The position numbers and the translations under genes were made by a program. A stretch of DNA of 64,000 nucleotides from Bipolaris cookei (Eukaryota; Ascomycota; Dothideomycetes; Pleosporales; Pleosporaceae): assembly GCA_002286855.1 (NCBI GenBank), contig NRSV01000013.1, positions 219,190-283,189 on the forward strand, read 5' to 3'. Under the pieces are notes generated by a model. It did not search any database and was not told the DNA's origin. It saw only the letters and a program-made list of their open reading frames with translations. Positions 9,761-22,221 of this stretch are shown here, in pieces (position 1 is the first letter of the stretch; every line of letters begins with the position of its first letter).

Positions 9761-12700
9761 TCAGGATGCAAGTACGTTTCGAAGCATGCTGTTGAAACTA
9801 TCGTTGAGCTTGTATAGCTCTTTGATATGCGGCTTCTCAGGCTCACCTGCCTTCCTGCGTAAACGGTCCGCGGCTTTGGCCCTACTCTTGCGCTCAGCTT
9901 CAATCGGGTCTGCAACGTCTGCATCATCCATGTCTTCCGAATCGGTTGAATCGCTGCCGTTGTCATCAAGTTCCAGATCTTGGAGGTCCATCTGCATCAG
10001 TGTTAGTACGCAAGCGCAAGGGTTTATTAGTCAGTAAGAACAAACCGCGTTGAGGCCAAAGTCGCTAGACTTGAAGCCAGCAATACCGCCAATCAGTGGA
10101 TCGGGCTCGTCCCCGCTCGCCATCTTCTGTCTCGTCTTGTCCGAGTGCCACTTCTTCCTAGCCATTTGCCACTTGATCAAACTATTGATCTCGCTAATTG
10201 CCTTTTCCTTGTTGATCAAGTTCGAGTCTATAGCGCCCAGGAACAGTGCATTCATGTCGAGCTTACCACCACTTCCAGGACCGTGGCGCAAGAAGTCCAA
10301 GATGCCCTCCAGCCAGCCCATAAGTTGGTCAAAAAGACCGTTGTCGTGCTTGTGCACTTCGTGAACGAACTTGTAGAAATTGTCTTCGTGACGGGCGCAC
10401 AAATCGATAAACGCTTGAACGGTTTGATTGGGGTCTGCTGAGACTTCCTGTCGTTGACATGCTTCAATCGTCTTGATAGTGTCGTCGGCGAAAAGGGCAA
10501 AGTCAGTAATACTATTATAGACATTCGCAGACTTATAGACGCGAACCAAGGGCTCATAAAAGATGGTGAATAAGTCCCGGAACAATTGCAGTGTTGTCGG
10601 CTATAATCCATCAGTCATCTTCGTTACAATCTTAGCTTTAGGCAAGCTTACCTCCTCGATGATTTGAAGCATCATAAGCTTATCTCTTTGACGTAGACAA
10701 AGCTTCAAGTATTGCTTGAGGTGAGCGAAGAGCTCTGCGCCTGAGCGCATTTCTTTTTCGACCTGATCAGTCGCGTTAGTTGATATGCTGGTATTGCTTC
10801 GCCGGCTCGCTGTTCGACTAAGCCGTCTCGATCTCACATTTTCGACTGCATTGTTCCAAGCAACATAAGCATTGAATACCTTCTCGACCTGCTGCGGGCT
10901 CAGCTCCGGTTGAAAGTACTCTGATCGCAATATTGTGACCACAACATCCACATTATCGCTCGCGGCCTCCTGGCGAATAGCATCTTTAACACCCTCATCA
11001 GCTTGCACGTATGCTTTGATCTTGTCGCAGAGCACGTCATCCTTGATCCTTGTTGATGCGAGGATGGTAATGGTCTTTTGCACAGAGTTAACACCGTCGT
11101 TGATAGCCATGCCAAATATACGCTGCAAAAGCGATCGAGCGCCGAAGGGTTGTGCAAGGAAAAGATCTAAAACTCCGCTCATGACGGCTGCCGGGTTGGC
11201 AATCCTGATGACGTTTTTCAGGACGCCGTATGGCACTAAAGAATGTATGCGTTTCGCTTGTGCAAAAAGCTCCGGGGAATTGTCTTCTGCCAGGAACAAG
11301 TGGTAGAGAGTGGCAGCAACTTCTATCCGTAGCCATTCGGCAAACTTTTGATACTCCGGTTTAAGTTCCCTGATACTGTTCTTGACCCTGATTTCCTGAA
11401 ATAGATGAGAGAGTCCATTGCTCTCTACTATCTCTCTTCTGAACTTCTCCATGTGGATGTCGAGCTCTGCTGCTCGTTGTCGTGCGACTTCGTAAAATTG
11501 CTTTTGCTCTTCTATGCGCCTTTGGTCCATTTCTTCTCGTCTTTGAATGTCCTCCATTTCTTCTTCGTTAATTTCTATGGGGTCGCGTGTGAGAAACTCA
11601 GCCATGGCACTTGAATGTGCAATTCGCTCATTATGCAAGAATGATCGCAAGAACGCACGAAGGGAAACACGCTGCTCTTCTCGGTACAGTTTGCGAAGGG
11701 GTTTGTATCCAGAAAACTCTGCTGAAGGTCGTGGTGAACGCTTTCCCAGTGAGCTTTGAGATGCGTTCTTCTTATGTCCGCCACCAAAAATGTAGCTCCT
11801 AAGACTACCACCCCCGCTGCTCTCATTGGATTCGATAGGAGGCGGTCCTTGAGTAGATTCCGAGGAGATGGAACTAACCTCGTCGTCATCGGCATTTGAT
11901 TGTAGGATTCCGTCTTTTGCATTCTTTCGGGGTAGCGGGGCGAGAACCTTGCCGGGCAGCTCAAGGCGTATCCGCTTGTGTAGTTGAACGAAATCGGCAT
12001 ATCGACGACCAATGTAGATATCATGGCCATGTCCTTGTCTGACACGTATAATGTACTCCTAGAGTTTTTACATTAGACTTGTTCCGTTTATGCGTGAACA
12101 TTGACTTACCGCATGTGTGTGATACCGAAGGTGTCTCTTCACCGATGTTGTTCTGACGCCCGCAACGTTTACATCCCAGCCATTAATGGAATGACCGCTT
12201 GGTGCATTCATTGTAAGACCCTTTTCGTCGGCTTGTCGGTCGACAATTTCCATTTCTGCAAACCGAATCCTCTCTTCGTAGCCCGACGCGGTCGGTATAC
12301 CGGAGACCATCATGAGCTCGACCAACTTTTCGGCCTTGAGTGCCAGTTTCCTCCGCTTGGTCTCCTCGAGGCGGTCCTCTGAAGACGAAATGTCTTTACT
12401 CGCGAACGATTCCAGAAACTACAGCGGCACTGTTGTCAGCTCCCTGTCCACCCATTCTGACCTCATGCAACGTACGACTTGAAGTTTGTCCTGCCAGAAC
12501 TCCTTCTCCTTAGCTTTGTCCAAGAAGGGGAAATTTCGCACATGGTTGACAAAGATGTAGCGGAGGAGGGGCAGTTCAGAATCTTCGGGCGCAACTTCGC
12601 CTGCGTCAGAGCGAAAGGGTGCGCCAAAGCGCCTCAGAGCCGTAGGGGAGGAGAGCTCGGAGATTTCGTGCTTTGTCTGTCGAGAGATGAGCTCACGCTT

Positions 12701-12989
12701 GAGGTCTGCATGTTTATTTAGTGGCTTCAGGTATTGTGTGCCTAGAAGAGAAGGGCGTACAGTGCTCCTGCTTGCCTGTCAAGATGGAACCCTCAGGCGG
12801 CACGGACAAGACGGAAAACTTGGAGTAGTTGGTGTCATTGCGAGTTGGCTGAGCTGGCCGGTCCGGCTCAGTGAGGTGGCTTGTGGCAGTCTGGGGACTC
12901 ATGGTGATGGGCTGGGTAGCGCCGTTGAGCTGAATGGCAGGTGGGGGGTTGGAATGGGTGGGCGTGCCTGAATTAATAGTACCACTCAT
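9761..12989 (-). CDS. PX and PXB (DUF3818) domain protein, Ypr097w/Lec1-like
   Basis: Six exons (12989-12761, 12705-12476, 12418-12110, 12058-10652, 10600-10046, 9991-9761) join in frame to 986 residues; yeast Ypr097w/Lec1 is of similar size. After a disordered N-terminus comes the PXB segment (QEHYLKRELISRQTKHEIS, SPTALRRFGAPF, RNFPFLDKAKEKEFWQ). A PX domain follows around residues 220-400, with IRVRQGHGHDIYIGRRYADF and a long insertion, then REEQRVSLRAFLRSFLHN. The C-terminal half is a helical DUF3818 region (about residues 420-900), ending in an acidic and then basic tail. PX domains bind phosphoinositides. The yeast homologue is linked to ergosterol and lipid-droplet distribution, so a membrane-lipid role is inferred. 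The phase-1 first intron is set by restoring the conserved QEHYLKREL. An in-frame ATG upstream exists but its extension looks non-coding. Confidence 0.88.
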
Positions 12990-14203
12990 TGTAGGGGTAA
13001 GGCTGACCCGGGCTAAGGAGCTACGACGCGAACAAAGGGCGACGCGGCATAAAAATGCGCATGCAAAAAGGTAGCCTGTAGCGATTTGGCGGGGGGATCG
13101 ACGCGTGTTTATGACGCCCGGGATAGCACGTTGCTGTGCTTGTGGCTGCGTATGAGGCTGGTGCAAGTGTGGAGATGTGGGCACAGCAGCGGAGGCCAGC
13201 AGGTGGAATGGGGCCTGCACCGCCTGCACCGCCCGTCGTTACCCTCAAAAAGGGCGGGATCAAAGGGCTTGACGGAACCGCAGCGAAGGTCGGCGGCGCA
13301 CTCAACTGTGGCTGAGTGACGCAATCCCCGCCCACAATCCCGGTTATGTATGGGCCCGTAAGGATCCACGACGCTGCTCTAGGATGACACGGCATCTCTG
13401 TGCCTTGGCCGCGTGCACAACTTCATTTCGCTTCCCCATGCTCTGCTCTGCTCTGTTTTGCTCTGCTCTGCTCTGCTTTGTTTTGCTCTGCTCTGCTCTG
13501 CTTTGTTTTGCTCTGCTCTGCTCTGCGCTGCTATGCTTACCACTCCCCATCCCTTATCTTACCACAGGATGGGTTCCCCTTGCTCATGCTGACGCTGCAT
13601 AGGGGAGGCTTTGCCTTGTCATCATGTATGCCTGACCGGCCCGAGTCTGGTCTGACTGACCTCCATCATCTCATCAACCGGAACCGCCGCATCGCTTAGC
13701 CTGCCAAAAGCTCTCACTTGGCGTCGAGGATAGCCTGTGTATGCAACAAAGAAACGATATTGCACATGTTCTGGCCATTGGCCCAGTCATTGCATCTGTC
13801 TCGGTTCCTGGCGGGTGTTGGCTCCACTCCATGGTTGATGCTCAACTTGGTCACATTGCGGCTTTCTTCGCAAGTTTTGTGCTCATATGACGATGCCCCT
13901 TGAAAACTTGCTTACCTAAAATGACTCTGCACATCACAACCGGTTGCTGTTGCTATCAATCTAGATTTGGGCTTATTTACTTAGACGTACATACACAATC
14001 GCCCCATGGGCCTAACCAAGCCCAGGCCAGAATCAATGGTGAAACATTCTCAAGACACCGCCCAGTACCTATCCTTCCCAAGCAAACTATCAAGGCAATC
14101 TGGTGAAGCCTTCAATCAGGGATAACAAAAAAACAGCCTTGTCAACGCCAACCCTGTTACCATCTTACACCGTGGCTGCAAGGACCCACACTAATTACAG
14201 AGC
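12990..14203. other. Intergenic region with CTCTG minisatellite
   Basis: Contains the upstream region of the PX-domain gene, the repeat at 13439-13530 and the 3' flank of the Ars2 gene. No coding region is supported. Confidence 0.5.
13439..13530. repeat. (CTCTG)n minisatellite with higher-order unit
   Basis: Pentamer array on the plus strand. Runs of CTCTG are punctuated by TTTTG at regular spacing, giving a higher-order unit of about 30 bp (three to four CTCTG, then CTTTG TTTTG) repeated roughly three times. Confidence 0.9.
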
Positions 14204-17151
14204 TTAGTAATTGAGCTCTCCGCCGCCCCCTCCACCAACAGCATCCAGATCCTCGTAACTCTTGATAGATCGGCCTTGCACGGACTGTACAGGTCCTGGT
14301 CCACCTTCGCCATAGCGCTGAGGTCCTGGCCGAGTACCGCGTGGAGGTGTCAGACGACCGCTGTTGACCGTCGGTCGACTACGCCCATCACGAGCCTGTC
14401 GGTCGTAGGGTCCTGTACGGTTGCTGAAGCGATGGCCACCCCGTCGCATAGGTCCTGCACGGTCATCATGAGCAGCAGCAGGGTCCCAGGTGCCACCCAT
14501 GGCAGGATTGAACATGCCACCCATGTGCATTCCATTCTGCATTCCATTGCCTCCAACCATCGCCATGCTCATGTTGGCCAGGTTGAATCCTCGCGGAGTT
14601 CCAGTCGCCTGAACATGGTTGCCCATGGGGAAGTGGCCATTACTATTGGCATCACTGCGCGACGGGGCAATGTGTGCAGGATCGAGAACATAGCTATTCA
14701 CAAGCCGCAGCTGTATTCGAATTAGCAAAACCCAATCGTCAGACAATCCCCACAAGTACTCACATCTTTCTGTAGTTGCTCAAGCCACTCAGGGTGACGC
14801 TTCTCAATGTGTTTGCGCCAGAAATGTTCGCCCTTGAATAGCTTGGTGCACTCTGGAACTTTGCATCGCCACTTGGACTCGTCTTCTTGCTTTACATATC
14901 GAGAAAGCTCGTCTTCTATCGCTTCGTCCAGCGGCTTGCCGCCCAACTTGCGAATGTCAACGTTTTCAGGCTCAAGCAGTTGAAGGAGCTTTTCTTCATA
15001 TGTCTTGACCCAGTTGAAAGCCCGCTGGAGTTGCTGTTGGTTCTTGGTGCTCAAACGCATAGGCTTGCGCTCTTGTACTGGACTTCCACTCTCTCCGTTC
15101 TCAGCATCGCTCGAGACTTCTTGTTTCCTATAAGGGAACGGTTCTCCGAAAGCTGTCGCCTTTGCTGTCGCCTTTGCAGCCGTAGTAAGACTGGCACGTG
15201 GCCGGCGAAGATGTCCCCCCGCGCACTTGCGAATCAACTCATGGACAGAGTCGCTCTCAAAGACGCAGAAGAAGCAGAAGTTGTACACCCGGCGCAGGTA
15301 TTCAATAAGAAGATCTAGCTTCTTCTTCTTAACCAAGAGCTCTTCGTCATCAACTTCATCGTCAAAGGTGCCCTCATCATCCTCCATTGTTTCATCTTCA
15401 CCTTCCTCCAACTCTTCTGGATCTCGTTCCTTCTTCATAGGGGCTGGTGCATTTGCTGGAGGCTGAAGCCAGCCCTTCACGCGCAGGTCCTCGACCCGCT
15501 GCTCGATTTTACTAACGCCATCAACATTCGAGAACTGCTCCTCATGACCGGCCTTGAGGTCAGAATCGAGCTTTCTGGCCAGTCGCTCAGCAAGCTCGAG
15601 ATCACGCTCGATTCTCTCGGGCGCAGAGAAGAGATCCCAGAGTGCTTTCTTGCGTGGAGCAGCAGGTGGCTCATGGATACCAACATGGCAGATGAAGTTG
15701 CCCCTGACCTCGTCGTTTACTGTCTTTCCGTTGAGCGCTTCGAGAGCCTTGTGCGCAGTACTCTGTGTCCCCTGAGTAACTTCGGGCTTCACATCCATAG
15801 CGCCTTCTTCGTCATCAACATCGCGTCCGTCACCACGATCGTCAATGATCATTGGCTGCTCGTCGCTTTGATTGAGAATAACCCAGCCGATGCGGTGGCA
15901 CTTTTTAAGGGGGTTTGGATCGCTCATGCTGAGCCACTTAAACCCACCAGGGCCCTCTCCCAAATGCTCCTTGCAAAACTCCTCGACCTTCTCACGGTTG
16001 ACAGTTGGCGCAATTGTCTTGATGAGCAGCGTTGGCTGGAAAGCGGTCTCGTCGCGAATCTCACCGCCTTTGCATGGGAGAAGGTCGCCCACACCCAAGA
16101 CTTCATTGGCAGCAGTTGTTTCTCCTTCTTCCTTTTCAACAACGCCGCCAGCTCCGTTTGAGTCATTCTTGTAGATACCCTCGAGTGTGAATTCATCAAA
16201 GTAACCATCGTCAATCTGGCGTTCCCAGTCCTCGTAGATACCATGGCGATACTGGCGAAGCTTCTCCTTGAACGCCAAGTTGTACTCTGGGTCATATCGC
16301 TCCTTGAACCATTCTTCATTCTTGTGCTTCTCAACGAATGTCTTGGCCATCTGCACCTGCAGCTTTTCCTTGTACTCGTCATAGGCTGCTTGGATCTGCT
16401 CGCGCTCTTTGCCGCGCTCCTCACGAGCTTCGCGCTCGCCTTTGAGACCGGGCTTACGACCGCCATTCTTCGCGCGTTCCTTCTCCTCCTTCATGAGTTG
16501 CTCAACACGCCACCACTCGGCAAAGTAGTTGAATCCAACCTGGTACTCAAGGTGCATAGGGTTTGGAACCGGATTTGTCGTGAATGTTGGTGCGAAGTTA
16601 TCTTGACCGGGCACATATCGGTCAATGCCAGCCTGTACTGGCGGAGGAGAGGAGCGGCGGCGATTTCCATCACGTCGGGGTCCATCGTAATCGCGGGCAC
16701 GATCGGGTTGGTAACGGTCGATATTCTGGGGGGACCGCGACCGCCGCCTTCCAGTTCTGCGGTCTCCAGAGCCTTTTAAATGCCTATTAGCTAAGTCTCT
16801 TTGAGATATTGCAGAAGGTGCCTGGGGTCGGGAGACGGGTCAACGCGACGCCCAAGGCAATGGATTCTACACTAGCGGCTGCACGTCTTCAGACCGCGCA
16901 ATCAGGCTAAACTCGTAGTGCGTGACGATTGCGCTCGAAGACAAACGCGCAACAAGAGTAGCGATGTGCAGATCCACGATACGATAACTGAGAGATGCGT
17001 GCTGACCCCAAACAGGAATCTAGAACTTACCTGGTGAGCGACGCCTGTATGAGTCGGCAGGTGGTCTGACCTCCTCGTGAGTGGCGCTGCCAATTGTCAG
17101 CATTGCTCGTCGCGTAACGGGCCAGGCATGGACCTACGTGTACGAATCCAT
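14204..17151 (-). CDS. Ars2/SERRATE-type zinc-finger protein
   Basis: Nuclear RNA-processing factor that in other eukaryotes links the cap-binding complex to export, decay and small-RNA pathways. Exons 17151-17138, 17086-17031, 16769-14764 and 14710-14204 give 860 residues. N-terminus: arginine/serine-rich (RRRSP, RRRSRSPQN). Then the SERRATE/Ars2 N-terminal domain (HLEYQVGFNYFAEWW), a central region with acidic stretches and an RRM-like part (FKWLSMSDPNPLKKCHRIGWV). The conserved C-terminal C2H2 finger is WRCKVPECTKLFKGEHFWRKHIEKRH. The tail is glycine/arginine- and methionine-rich (MGNHVQ, GGGGGGELNY). The 14-nt first exon (start MDSYT) is inferred from a strong donor and a 51-nt intron with a GCTGAC branch point. 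A plain start at 17103 (MLTIGS) is the alternative. Intron 2 is long at 261 nt. Confidence 0.88.
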
Positions 17152-18021
17152 TATCGCTGATGCTTAGATTTGGGGTGCTTCGTGGGGCGACGGGTATCTA
17201 GAATCCTGGGCGAAGGATAGAAGTATTCAGGCAGTTGACAAGTAGCGCTGTCAACTAATCATAAGCGCCAGACGCGTGATTTTTGCTCTCTCGGACGCGC
17301 AATCTCGCCTGGAGAATGCGATGGGGGTATACCGGGTGCTCGATAGGCAATCGGGCTGGGTAGCTGTTTGCCATGATGGCTCGGTCAGAGAGGGAACAAA
17401 TAAGAGACAAGACGGTGAGAAAAGGGCGCGACTAGTAACGAGGGAGAAGAGGCATCTAAGGAGTGACAAGACGAGGATGGCTACCATAGACACCCGGCGC
17501 GATTGATCACACACGAGCAGCGGCGCACGTAGACAAAGTCAGAGAGGTGGCTGGAGGGAGGCCGAGGCGCAGGGCCACGGGGACAAAGCAGTAGGAGCTA
17601 TGGAGATAGCTATACAAGAGGAATGATGGGGTACGAACAATTGGGGGGGAGACAAAGGACGAGAAGCTCGTGCACTCACGATGTGCTAAAGTGACTCCTG
17701 GCTGAACGACGCCGGCGGAGATGGAGATGACAGAAGGAAGGGTGAGGTTGGTCGCAGCGGCTGGAGAAGCCCGAGGGCGGCTGAGACGGGGCTAGCGCCG
17801 CACGGCTCCACGGAAAGTGGGCCGGCTCGTGAACGCGTTGCTCTCGTGGAGGGCTGAGGCAGATGATTGGCAGGCCCGCTTTATACTCGACGCCCAGGTT
17901 ATCACGAGACGCGGAGTGCAGCCGGCTTTTCTTTTTTCACAAACACCTTTTCCCAGGGCCACTGCATGCGTTGCGCAGGTGCACATTAATCACATCCCCC
18001 TAGCCGAGCACCAGCGCAGCC
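17152..18021. other. Divergent intergenic region, Ars2 and TspO
   Basis: Shared upstream region of two genes transcribed away from each other. It is purine-rich on the plus strand between about 17350 and 17700. No gene was recognised. Confidence 0.5.
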
Positions 18022-18742
18022 ATGACGACCTACATCCCCTCCCTCACCCTCCCGAGCTTTGTCTTTGAAAACCCAGCAGTGTCCATCCTGTTGCCGGTCG
18101 TCTGTGGAACAGCCACTGGGTTTGCCATTAGTCGTGAGTTTTTTACCAAGCTGGTGCAATTGTGAAGAGCTCTAACATTGAGAATAGCAAGTGTGTCTCA
18201 GACAGCATACCGTACCTTGAAGCAACCTCCTCTGCATCCACCAGGCTATGTCTTCGGCCCGGTTTGGACAGCATTGTATACGACCATGGGCTACACAGCC
18301 TACCGCGCATACACCACTGGTACATCCTCCTTAAATCCTAACACTGTTGCTCTGGCCAAGGTATGTTACCGCCCAATTGAAACGTAAATATGACCGCCCA
18401 ACTTACCACCATGCAGCACGGAGCTACTCTCTACTCCATCCAGCTTGCCTTAAACCTTCTGTGGACGCCTCTCTATTTTGGCATCAAGCAACCCATTGCT
18501 GCTTCAGCTGACATCCTGGCTCTTGGTGGCACACTCGCCTATCTTGCCAACATTTGGGGACAAGTTGACCCCGTCTGTGGATGGTTGCTCGCACCGTACC
18601 TTGTCTGGGTCAGCTTCGCAACCTATCTCTGCGTAAGGACTCTTGTGAGAGATGCTTGCCGAGTGTAATACTGACATTTAAACAGATTGGCTCCGGTTAC
18701 TTGAACAACTGGGACTTCAAGGCTCTTTCAAAGAAGGACTAA
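18022..18742 (+). CDS. TspO/MBR (translocator protein) family membrane protein
   Basis: Small five-helix membrane protein related to bacterial TspO and the mitochondrial translocator protein, a tetrapyrrole- and sterol-binding family. Exons 18022-18133, 18188-18360, 18417-18632 and 18686-18742 join in frame to 185 residues, normal for fungal members. Visible family motifs: GFAISPSVSQTAYRTLKQPP, PPGYVFGPVWTALY with MGYTAYRAY, LNLLWTPLYFG, and PYLVWVSFATYLC. The last exon encodes a soluble tail ending in a lysine-rich sequence. Location (mitochondrial outer membrane or ER) cannot be told from the sequence. The physiological role in fungi is unclear, so only the family is claimed. It is divergent from the Ars2 gene. 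Confidence 0.93.
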
Positions 18743-19229
18743 AAGAAGGCATATAGCACGTGAACGAGGTGACAGTATACCTACTAGTCAGCTAGTCTTG
18801 GAAAGTTCGTTGCTTTTTTCGGATGTCGTCGCTTTAAATAATCCCCGCTCTGTTCGCGTCGTCCACGCCAAGAACAACTACCATGCTGTACCATTAGTAT
18901 CCTGTTTTTCTGACACCAGGGACTTCTATAAGCACTCAATCCCAATTCCAAAATTGTTCACACAAGGAATCGTGGTACTACGATCTTTGTACATGCCACT
19001 TGCCACAGGGAACATGCATGCAATTAAGAAAAGCAGATCCCGTGATCCATCTCCTCCCTGGTATCTTATCGAGATGGCGATAACCTATTTTTAGCCGCCC
19101 CTGAATTTTTATTCCTGTTGACATTCCATAACATCACAAGTCCTCACGCTCACTTTTCATTGAAACTATGCCTGCCAATTGGACCCTTCCCCACAGCCTT
19201 ACCCCCATGTTCTCTACCAGTCCTAAGCG
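18743..19229. other. Intergenic region
   Basis: 3' flank of the TspO gene and upstream region of the next gene. Nothing was recognised. Confidence 0.5.
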
Positions 19230-20087
19230 ATGGACCCTTTGAATCGACTGAAGCGGCGCCTGTCTAAGCGTTCATTCCCACGCGCCTACGAGTATTCTAC
19301 CCACCCTTACGAAGGCGATGAATCCGACACCGCGTACGTGCAATTTTGTGATGCTTGTTTCCATCTGTCATGCATGCATGCACTTACATAATCCAGCACT
19401 ACGGTCGAAATCGAGCAAGATTCAAGTTTCCTCCGTCTTCCCGCCAACTTGCGGGAACTAATTTACGGCCATGTACTCGGCGGCACACAGATCCGCGTAT
19501 GCGATACAAGGAACTGCACCCGCCGTCACAAATGTCGCTCTCGCGGACGAAAACTTCATTTCGCTACTTACTTCCACCTCCGGAGACGGCATTTAGCCCT
19601 ACTAACCACCTGTCGCCAAATACATGCCGAGACAAGGCTCCTGCCGTTTGCACTAAATGAGTTTCATGGATATCACTGGGATATGCAACTTGCTGTCTAC
19701 TACCGCCTAACGGATGCACAGGTCGGTGCTATGACGAGTCTTCGCGTGTATTTTGAATGCAATGATGTGATCTATTATCCGGCTCTTGGCCGGCGAAGCC
19801 CGAGTGTCAACCTTGGTAAAGATGCTCTTGCCACGCTGTGTGTCCTCGGTCATCTTCGCGGGCTGCGTAATCTCACTGTCGAGTGGGTTGGTCCGCACGA
19901 TTGGGAGCATGACTGGGCAATGGTGGAGGGCAGGATGGCTTATCTGATCGAGGAAGAGCTCGAGCATATCAGGGGCTCATGTGACATTAAGGTTGTGGTA
20001 GTGGGTTGTGATTATGTAGAAGACCTCGATACGGGGCCTGTGCCTGTGGTGGGTGATATGCCGAAGCTTGTGTCTTTTTCGGTGTAG
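19230..20087 (+). CDS. Uncharacterised fungal protein with LRLPA-LR motif, copy 1
   Basis: Exons 19230-19333 and 19397-20087 give 264 residues. After a basic N-terminus (LKRRLSKRSFPRAYEY) comes FLRLPANLRELIYGHVLGG. This resembles the start of a large class of fungal F-box-like proteins (LPxELRxxIY). Further along are LTTCRQIHAETRLLPF, NEFHGYHWDMQL and LRGLRNLTVEWVG. No catalytic motif is visible. The same order of motifs appears in the next gene (20770-21501), so the two form an adjacent related pair in the same orientation. A role as a substrate adaptor would be a guess; I call only the fold-like motif and the pair. Confidence 0.8.
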
Positions 20088-20769
20088 TTGTTGCAATCAG
20101 TTGTCACTTGACCTGAGCTATGCACACAGGCCTAAGGCAACCAAGGACACATTTACTGCAAAAGGCAGTTTATCGCGGTTAATTTTATTGTTCGAAATCT
20201 GAAACAAGAATTGAGAGATTCTGCTCAGATCTCATGGGTATCAGAAGCCCGTTGGACTTAGCTGTTGTCAATAGAATCGATCTCGGTGGTAAGTCTTTGT
20301 CTTGTTGGAAAGATAGATCTCACCTCGCTGATATTGCTAGTTCAGAAAAGAAGGGGGCACCTGTGAAAAGTGTCCTTGGGTCAGCAGACAGAAAGTCCGA
20401 CACCGCTATCTCTCGTCAGACAAACGCAGCCCACAGCACAAACAAACATGAACCCGAGCAGCATGAAACTGGCGGATACAGCAAAAAAAAACGGACTCTG
20501 AGACCTATCAGTAGCTTGGTTTAAGGCCTTGTCATACTGTTCAGATCATCCGATAACGTCTCCTTCCTCACAAACGACTCCAATCACGCCTTCCCTGTCC
20601 GTTCACATCACACTTAAGCCACTCATCAGACCCTGTCTCACCTCTTACCGGCCTTAATCACCATCCACTGCCTCACTACCCTTAACCAAGCACAAACGCC
20701 CACGCACAATCTATATTGCTCGTCTTCTTCTCCACTCCGACCTCTGTCGCTCAACCACCACCATCTAAC
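20088..20769. other. Intergenic region between the two related genes
   Basis: No supported gene. An open frame at 20234-20524 lacks recognisable features. The part just before 20770 is pyrimidine-rich, as in a fungal leader. Confidence 0.5.
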
Positions 20770-21501
20770 ATGGCTAGCCGACCCAGGGCCCAGTCGGATC
20801 CGATCCACACGCACAAGTACCGCTACCATATACAGCTGATGTATCTCATTGAAGAATTGTAAGTACTTGCAAAAAACCAACCGCATGAAAGAAACAACAA
20901 AAGACACTCACTCTGAAACTTAACCTATTACTAAACAAACCCTCACTTGCATAGCTACGAGCGCAACCAGGAAACATCGCCCCTCCTGCGTCTCCCCGCC
21001 GAGCTACGCGTCAAGATCTACAACTACGTCTTCGACGTCCCCAGCATTAGCCCCAAGTACGAGACGCAGGACCACCGCACTTGGGCCTACCCGCGTTCCA
21101 ACCTGTCGCTCATCCAGGCCTGCCGCCAGATGTGGGCCGAAACCAGGCTCTTCCCCTTCATCCGCAACGTTTTCAGCGGTTATTCGGAGCACGTGATTGA
21201 GATGCTTTGCAAGAACTTGACGCGCAGTCAGGCCAATGCCATTTCCAGAGTAAGTCTCCTCGTCGATGACTTTGCTATCTATCGCGATGGCAAGATCCCT
21301 CATTCGGGTCTCAAGCCGTGGATCGTCGTGGAGCTGAGCGACTTGTGCACGTTTACGGGCCTCAGGGAATTGGAGCTGGTTTGGTTCGGCAGCGATATCA
21401 CGCCTGTTCGAGCCAAGTTGCATGAGCAAGTCACCGAAGTGTTAGAGAGGTCAGGTCGCACAGATATCTTACTCACAGTTGTTCCTCTTCCTCAAAGCTG
21501 A
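20770..21501 (+). CDS. Uncharacterised fungal protein with LRLPA-LR motif, copy 2
   Basis: Exons 20770-20858 and 20955-21501 give 211 residues. Motifs match the upstream neighbour in order: LLRLPAELRVKIYNYVFDV, then LIQACRQMWAETRLFPFIRN, FSGYSEHVIEML, LTRSQANAIS and FTGLRELELVWFG. The N-terminus differs and has HKYRYHIQLMYLIEEL. The LRLPAELR start resembles fungal F-box-like proteins, but a full F-box cannot be shown by eye. Function unknown. The shared motif order suggests an old tandem duplication. Confidence 0.82.
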
Positions 21502-22221
21502 TGGGGTATGGAAAGGGCATCCTTTAGACTGAGTAGGTATGGTCGGCGTATGGAACAAGTTGGCGCTAGGAAGGACTGGTATGAATAGAGAGGTCACTGT
21601 GATCATCAAGCCCAGTGAGGGGTGTGGAGGCTGATGGCTAATTGTACTACCACCATCACCTTCGCACACACAAAGGAGCAAGAGGTTTAAGTAGTCAATT
21701 GAAGAATGTCTTGTCCTCCAGCTCCAACACGGCCCATATATACAAAGAGAGCAACCGTGAAGTTACCAGTAAAGTCTACATTCCTAACTCATCATGAAGC
21801 ATTAAAACCGTATCCTGACAAAGGAGAGAGCAAAGAAACTTGCGCCATGACTGTACAAGAGGAAAGAATAAGAGGTGACGCTTGAACGCATACAAGAGGC
21901 GGCTTGCGAGAATCAAAAAAAAAGAAAGAAAACTAGGTAGATAGGTAGGTGAGGACATGGCAGTCGCAAGGCAAAAACAATGAGAATATGGTCAAGCTCC
22001 CATAAGCGCCAAAGCACCAGTCATAATCATTAAGTGCAAAAGAAATAGAAAGCCCTCTCTTTTTTTCGACTTCTCTTAAGAAAGAAGCGATGATGCCTCT
22101 CGAAGCAAACCAAAAGGGAGAAAAAGGGACAAGACCAAAAGGATGAGTCCAAGGAATGCGGAGGAAAGGAAGAGTAAGAAATTGCAGAAAGCCAAAAAAA
22201 GATGAAAACCCCTTCATCTTT
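21502..22221. other. Convergent intergenic region
   Basis: Lies between the 3' ends of the second LRLPA-LR gene and the Mps1 kinase gene. It is A-rich on the plus strand at 21910-22200, fitting 3' untranslated sequence of the kinase gene. No gene was seen. Confidence 0.5.

Noticed and set aside
20234..20524. 96-codon frame between the two LRLPA-LR genes
   Set aside because: No similarity to either neighbour, no domain, and an ordinary length for chance.
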